A stretch of DNA of 64,000 bases from Sipunculus nudus (Eukaryota; Annelida; Sipuncula; Golfingiida; Sipunculidae): NCBI GenBank assembly GCA_026874595.1, contig CM049316.1, forward strand, positions 64,895,176-64,959,175, given 5' to 3'. Shown in pieces: positions 60,401-64,000 of the stretch (positions are counted from its first letter, which is position 1; every line of letters starts with the position of its first letter). The position numbers and the translations under genes were made by a program. The notes beneath the pieces were generated by a model, which saw only the letters and a program-made list of their open reading frames with translations, was not told the DNA's origin and did no database searches.

Positions 60401-62585
60401 GACCATAGGTTTGATTTTGCTAATGCCGACAGACCTCAAACAAGGAGTAGCCCAAACATGAATGTGTACAGCTGTAAAACACCGGTTGTAAACATGAAAA
60501 GAAAACAAACAAGAGACCCAGGGGTCTAATGTTCACTCTGTGAATTACTGTGCACGATTTCATACCATTCATTCCTTTCCAAGTAGACTGTCCTATTGCA
60601 CAAGGTAGGTTTATGAGAATACTTTCAAAGATGGATGCAAGTGCCAAATTTCAGACCAATACTCCTGCAATATGAGCAATTTCACCCAAAGTAAATGTAT
60701 GAATGGACACCACATGAAAACAATTGCAGATCCCGCAAAAAGTAGGTCAACACAGGTGGCACCACCTGGAGGTCAAAATCATTTAGCAGTCAAATGATCA
60801 ATTTTCCTGTGAAATTTGAAACTGAAGGCTGCAGCAGTACCTAAAATATTTGGTAACAGACAATATGTCATGTATGGAAACACATCAAGTTGCCAAATTT
60901 TCCGATCGACACAATTAGAAGTTCCGTAGAGACACCATCTTGAAAATGACTTGACTGAATTTACACAAAAATTATTCCCCTTCCTCTAAAGAACTGTTGA
61001 CTATGATTTGAAGGCCAAAATATTAATACTTTATGACTTATCTTGGAAGAAGTGGAAAAGACCATTTCGTCCCGCAGAAAGTAGATCAATATAGGTGGTG
61101 CCACCAAAAGCTTATTTTTGCATGTCCATCCCATGATCAGTAATTCTGCAAAGTTTCATGAAGGTAGCTGCAGTGGCTGTTGAGATATTTGGTAACAGAC
61201 GGTGGACAGTTGACAGTGGACAGTGGACGGCGAACGCTGTGCCATGGCATAAGTTCACAGAGTGAACTAAAAATCGCAGGTGATGTTTGTGTTATGTTTT
61301 TGTTAGCGTTAGTGATCATGCCCCGTTCACTTTTTTAACACTCCTGTACAGGAAAAAGCCAACAATTTCAGTGCATTAGTTTAGCAGGTTGCATTTTATT
61401 TAAAAGAGAAGACACTATTTCTTGTGTTAATTTAACATGCTTTGTAGGTGATTAGGTCCCTTTAAGCATCATTGTTATCAGTAAATCAAGAAGATAATAT
61501 ACGCATTACCTGAGTACTATACTCACATTTTCATTACAGTTGGGGAAGTACTTCTCAAACCACTCTGATCCCTTGAACTGGGTGATAAACCCTGGTAACG
61601 GAGTCGGTGGTGGAGTGGGGGTTTGTGTGGTCTCTGGGGTCATAGGTCGAGTGCGCCTTGGTGGGGACGATGGTCTGAGCGGCTTGGGAGCTACGTATTT
61701 TACTATCGGTTTCATTGGCCGTGGTGCGGCTTTCTTTACTGGTTGAAGGTCAGAGGTGATTGATCTTCGTTGAGATTCTCGGGATTCCTGGGACATTGAC
61801 GTGTCAGCTCGTGGGATGTCCGGTGTTCGTTTCTGCTCTTCAGCAAGCTCTGTAGGACTTGGTGACCTCTGATAAAATAAGGTCAGTGAAGAAAATTAGG
61901 ATTGAACTTGATTTTCAAATCAGATTTCTAGATAATTCATTATGCCCTTTTTTTCTGAGAAATCTTTTACCCATAATAGGCAAATGAAATTGGGTGGGCC
62001 AGTGTGAAAACTTTATTTTGTGTGCGCTGTGACATTCATAATTCCTGAAATTCAATAGGAAAGTTCTAAAGGGGCAACAGGTAAATATTTGTTTATTGAG
62101 GTGGTTTACAACAGAACCAATCACTGATATAAGAAGCCAATGTAATTCTGAAAATGCCACAATTCCAGCCTTGTGCTACTAAACAAGAGTACTGCATGGG
62201 TGCATAATATGTCCATTGCATGTCTTGTGACCTTTAACCTTATAAATGTGTGGATTTTGCCAAGCATTTAATTCAGTTGAGACACTATTAGTAAACATGT
62301 TTAATATATTTCATGAAAATCCATCAGATTTTTGGGAAGTCATCACTGCACAGACTATTTGAAGCAGGGTATTTTTCTTACCGGTGGGGTTGGGGGCTTA
62401 TCCAGAACAGACTGTAATTTCTGCAGGTAGGATGAAGTCTTGGACTTGCTCTCTGTCTGTTTTTTCTCCTTTTCTCTCTCTTCCTTCTCCTTAATTTCCT
62501 CTGCATCTTCTTTCGCTGGTTCCTCATCATCGTAATCCAGGATAAGCACACGTGATGGACCCTTCAATTTTTTTTGAGTAAATCG
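52568..62585 (-). CDS. C-terminal part of a large protein, tentatively WDR97-like (8 exons, 554 aa visible; 5' end outside window)
   Basis: Minus-strand exons 62585-62382, 61868-61527, 59234-58912, 58513-58364, 57074-56908, 56086-55909, 55527-55454 and 52794-52568 join with agreeing phases into 554 codons plus TGA. In fragment numbering: 1-68 has a VLILDYDDEEPAKED acidic patch and a charged E/K helix; 69-182 is proline-rich (TPTPPPTPLPGF) and ends EWFEKYFPNCNEN; 183-340 is helical and HEAT-like (NHHSNPPSCQNEEQKEFIIT, QLLYQMGIYDKEFYTELICQ, LDSWDTWSLDERTRKK); 341-554 is mixed and ends with YGFAPCINLPMKTVYMNPFP and a C-terminal HVPEYC. No WD repeats lie in this part. The WDR97 call rests on overall impression and on human WDR97 lying near EXOSC4 at 8q24.3; it was not checked by a search. 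If right, WD repeats should lie upstream beyond 64,000. The gene is very likely real; its name is uncertain. Confidence 0.6.
52820..53401. mobile_element. Tigger-type MITE expanded by a minisatellite
   Basis: Starts CAGTGGAACCTTCAACAGTC and ends GGCCAGTCCCACATGTTGGC then ACTG before TA, matching the right-hand layout of the 51057-51235 MITE (GGCCAGTGTCAG...CTG). Between them lies a 17-bp tandem array. Confidence 0.65.
52849..53312. repeat. 17-bp minisatellite, about 27 units
   Basis: Unit CCACCTGTCTATTAAGA with variants (AACCC, AGCCC, AGACC ends; CCCATTAAT in some). Period 17 bp. Higher-order repetition is visible: runs of several variant units recur in the same order in the two halves. Confidence 0.93.
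53413..54510. mobile_element. hAT-type element with GGGGCGTAGCCAGG ends, containing a second nested element
   Basis: Outer ends: AGGGGCGTAGCCAGGATTGA on the left; right end reversed AGGGGCATAGCCAAGGGGGG; TGATGA occurs on both sides. Inside, CAGTGGCGGATCAATAAATT (53456) and, reversed, CAGTGGCGGATATATGCC (ending about 54312) mark a nested hAT-type element. No transposase recognised. Confidence 0.65.
54319..54400. repeat. (TA)n microsatellite
   Basis: About 80 bp of nearly pure TA, just outside the nested hAT-type end. Confidence 0.95.
54511..55453. other. Last-but-one intron of WDR97-like gene, right part
   Basis: AT-rich with a C12 run at about 54780. No gene or repeat recognised. Confidence 0.4.
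55454..55527 (-). CDS. WDR97-like gene, short penultimate exon
   Basis: A 74-nt exon, phase 2 in and phase 1 out, acceptor TTTAAACAG, donor GTCAGT. Encodes RQTLVRLGETHTSHCRPQRE and TALA. Its frame links the flanking exons without a stop. Confidence 0.8.
55909..56086 (-). CDS. WDR97-like gene, exon with charged helix
   Basis: A 178-nt exon, phase 1 in and phase 2 out, acceptor AATTTTCAG, donor GTAAGC. Encodes TFDVTPDIGAVENATYIEAL, then NYFCEMELEKSLERMKGGAT and NTVLVFPKLA. The codons for KGGAT contain GTGGCGCCACC, also the core of two repeat families in this window. Confidence 0.87.
56908..57074 (-). CDS. WDR97-like gene, basic linker exon
   Basis: A 167-nt exon, phase 2 in and phase 1 out, acceptor AATTTCAG, donor GTGTGA (weak). 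Encodes WMATFKIHIEDSIERLKKGE, then a basic Gly/Pro-rich stretch with PPGKKPRGILKSSGVERE. The open frame past the donor reads a few extra codons of intron. Confidence 0.82.
57900..58345 (-). mobile_element. GGGACCC-type element end in WDR97-like intron
   Basis: On the minus strand it begins ACAAGGGACCCATGGGTCAT then GGTGCTCAGCTGA. The interior (AGTTGAAACAATGATACTTC) is a diverged match to 45140-45190. The far end is uncertain. Confidence 0.6.
58364..58513 (-). CDS. WDR97-like gene, exon with LDSWDTW motif
   Basis: A 150-nt exon, phase 2 at both ends, acceptor TTATCTCAG, donor GTGAGT. Encodes NTVMELIKGLGLRDPHNYFT, then KELDSWDTWSLDERTRKKEL and MKLADAWLE. A GGGACCC-type element begins about 14 bp into the following intron. 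Confidence 0.88.
58912..59234 (-). CDS. WDR97-like gene, helical (HEAT-like) exon
   Basis: A 323-nt exon, phase 0 in and phase 2 out, acceptor TTCTTTAG, donor GTTAGT. Encodes PKPWTASAFVSMLVRVLKIA, EEQKEFIITGLQLLYQMGIY and DKEFYTELICQFLDGDKDV. An alternative donor GTAAGG lies 5 bp earlier, but only the GTTAGT donor keeps the frame of the next exon. Confidence 0.87.
59690..60040. repeat. D-family repeat copy
   Basis: Blocks 'TCTGACCTCATTGAATATG', 'AAATCCATCATATTTCTAG' and GGGTATACCATAATAC in the order seen at 8660-9245. A smaller copy lies at 62200-62350. Confidence 0.65.
60509..61272 (+). mobile_element. Short complete element, related to E and GGGACCC types
   Basis: Starts ACAAGAGACCCAGGGGTCTA then ATGTTCACTCTGTGAA. 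Ends GGACAGTTGACAGTGGACAG, then CATAAGTTCACAGAGTGAAC and TAAAAA. Both termini carry the same 12-bp word (TTCACTCTGTGA and its complement), so the two ends can pair. The interior has GGTGGTGCCACC-like blocks and two E-type units. Confidence 0.75.
61527..61868 (-). CDS. WDR97-like gene, proline-rich exon
   Basis: A 342-nt exon, phase 0 at both ends, acceptor TTTTATCAG, donor GTGAGT. Encodes a Ser/Arg/Pro-rich linker (KPIVKYVAPKPLRPSSPPRR) followed by TPTPPPTPLPGFITQFKGSE and WFEKYFPNCNEN. It begins upstream of the Met that opens the plain ORF; the acceptor and the in-frame extension RSPSPTELAEEQKRTPD support the longer exon. Confidence 0.85.
62382..62585 (-). CDS. WDR97-like gene, first visible exon (acidic and charged-helix region)
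   Basis: A 204-nt exon, phase 0 at both ends, acceptor TTCCAACAG, donor GTAAGA. Encodes RFTQKKLKGPSRVLILDYDD, then a Glu/Lys-rich stretch likely to form a helix, ending LDKPPTPP. The next upstream exon was not found in 62,586-64,000. Confidence 0.8.
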
Positions 62586-63746
62586 CTGTTGGAATATTAA
62601 AAAATAAGATAACAGTTTGATGATACCATACAGGCTTAGTCTTTTTATGCAGTAATAAAGAATTATGTAAATACATCTGGAAAAAACAGTAAGGTTCAAC
62701 AGGTCTCCTGTATTCAAAGGGAGCATGGCACAGTCATGTCAATCAAAATAATTCATTGTATATACTTGATAAACACTAAGAATTTCTAGAGTAAAAGTCT
62801 GGTGACTACAACCATGACAAAACAATGATGCCTGATACATGCATATAAAGAAGATTATAACATAATTTAAAAGACAAATTCCTTTGAAATTGCAAGATAT
62901 GGTAAACCTATTGTTTCTACACATTTTTAAATACTTAGAGCTGAGATTTTCTTTGTTAAATAAGCAAACCTTTTCAAATATATGTATTCATTCCAAAATG
63001 TTGAAATTAAATGAAGTCTAGCTAAACAAGAAAAATTTTTTTGACATAATAATATCTTCTGATTTTCTTAACTGATGCAATTCTGACACTGTTTTTTGTG
63101 AATAATCTTACTAATTTGCAAATATACAGAAATACTGATGAGAAATGCAGATGGAAAATGGTAAGAACCATTCAACTAAAAATCACTAATCCACATGTGT
63201 GTGGTGACTGAAAGTCTCTTTCTTTTAAATAAGAAAAAAATAAATCTACAAATCTAAAAGCCTCATGCAGCATGCATGCAACTAATAAGATATCTGAAAT
63301 GTGTTGTACACAAAATAATATATAAAACAAAACAATCCACCACTGCTAAAATGGAAACTAGTTTCTCCATCCTAACTATGAGCATTCTATGCCTATATCT
63401 GTGTTTGATGAAATGAGGCATACTTGGTGGAGAACCAGGTACAATGGTCATGATGTAAAAAGTTCATGTGTTTGAGTTCCTGCACTTAACTTATGCCTTC
63501 TTGTTGTTCTTACTTTGTATTACTTTTATAGTCCTCGAAAGAAAATTATATCTAGTTATATCTTTAGACTGTTTAATAAAAACCTAAGGGTTTCAAAGTT
63601 TTTTTTCCCTTGAAATCAATGATTTCAAAATACTTATATAGTAGTTGTTCTAACTGAAATTGGTTGATTTCTTTCTATTCACAAAATATGTAATTATATT
63701 TGACTTTGGTATATTCAACACCTATGCTTTTGATTGGAGGACATTA
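62586..63746. other. Intron of WDR97-like gene; next upstream exon not found
   Basis: AT-rich sequence with scattered short ORFs and no recognised domain or exon. Confidence 0.4.
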
Positions 63747-63925
63747 CAGTGGAAACACACATTTATGACCACCTTGGGGAATGACCAAAGTTGTCTTAAT
63801 TTGGGGGTGGTCATATTTGTGGAAATTCTAAGTTATCTGGATCATCTATTCGAGACCAAAAAAAGGTTGTTGTAATAGTGGGGTGGTCACAAATGTGGGT
63901 TGGTCAAAAAGGCAGGGTTCCACTG
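63747..63925. mobile_element. Tigger-type MITE, 179 bp, with TA on both sides
   Basis: Starts CAGTGGAAACACACATTTAT and ends, reversed, CAGTGGAACCCTGCCTTTTT. The interior has GACCACC/GGTGGTC blocks like the 1,221-bp element at 21247. TA precedes and follows. Confidence 0.88.
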
Positions 63926-64000
63926 TATAATCACAGAAATTTTCTGAGACTTCAACCCACTTGAACTGATAAATAATTCAAGCTGGTGATCCAGACTAGT

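Overview
This is an AT-rich, intron-rich, repeat-dense animal genomic window. Three protein-coding genes can be read by joining exons at GT/AG boundaries with matching phases. Two belong to animal families (an Eph receptor and the exosome subunit EXOSC4). The repeats, including GGGACCCATGGGTC-type elements with a hairpin and (GGAC)n tail, tRNA-derived SINEs, and Tigger- and hAT-type MITEs, together with introns of up to about 16 kb, suggest a mollusc, probably a bivalve. That assignment is inference from repeat style, not proven.

Layout. 1-7.2 kb: repeats and AT-rich sequence, with one weak orphan exon candidate. 7,210-41,056 (minus): an eight-exon Eph-receptor-like gene. It encodes signal peptide, ephrin-binding domain, cysteine-rich region and one fibronectin III domain, and then stops after a short hydrophobic tail, with no kinase domain in the model. 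Its 15.8-kb intron 4 is packed with transposons nested inside transposons. About 41,057-41,745: a short head-to-head intergenic region. 41,746-45,767 (plus): complete three-exon EXOSC4 (RRP41), 246 codons. 45.9-52.5 kb: repeats, including an inverted 2.6-kb element and a SINE. 52,568-62,585 (minus): the last eight exons of a large gene running off the right edge. It reads as a helical and proline-rich protein that I tentatively match to WDR97; in human, WDR97 and EXOSC4 are close neighbours on 8q24.3.

The genes do not form an operon or pathway. The Eph-like protein would be secreted or surface-anchored, EXOSC4 belongs to the RNA exosome core, and the third gene is probably cilium-related if the match holds. 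What ties the window together is the mobile DNA. Element ends lie within 10-31 bp of five splice sites. One element end seems to supply the pyrimidine tract of EXOSC4 exon 3. A repeat family has also spread perfect 13-bp nuclear-receptor DR1 sequences through the introns.

The most interesting items are the kinase-less Eph receptor with a possible GPI-type tail, the multi-level transposon nests whose insertion order can be read, a transposon with dispersed 15-bp internal repeats, and a 699-bp insertion with a 9-bp target duplication that can be checked against an empty copy.
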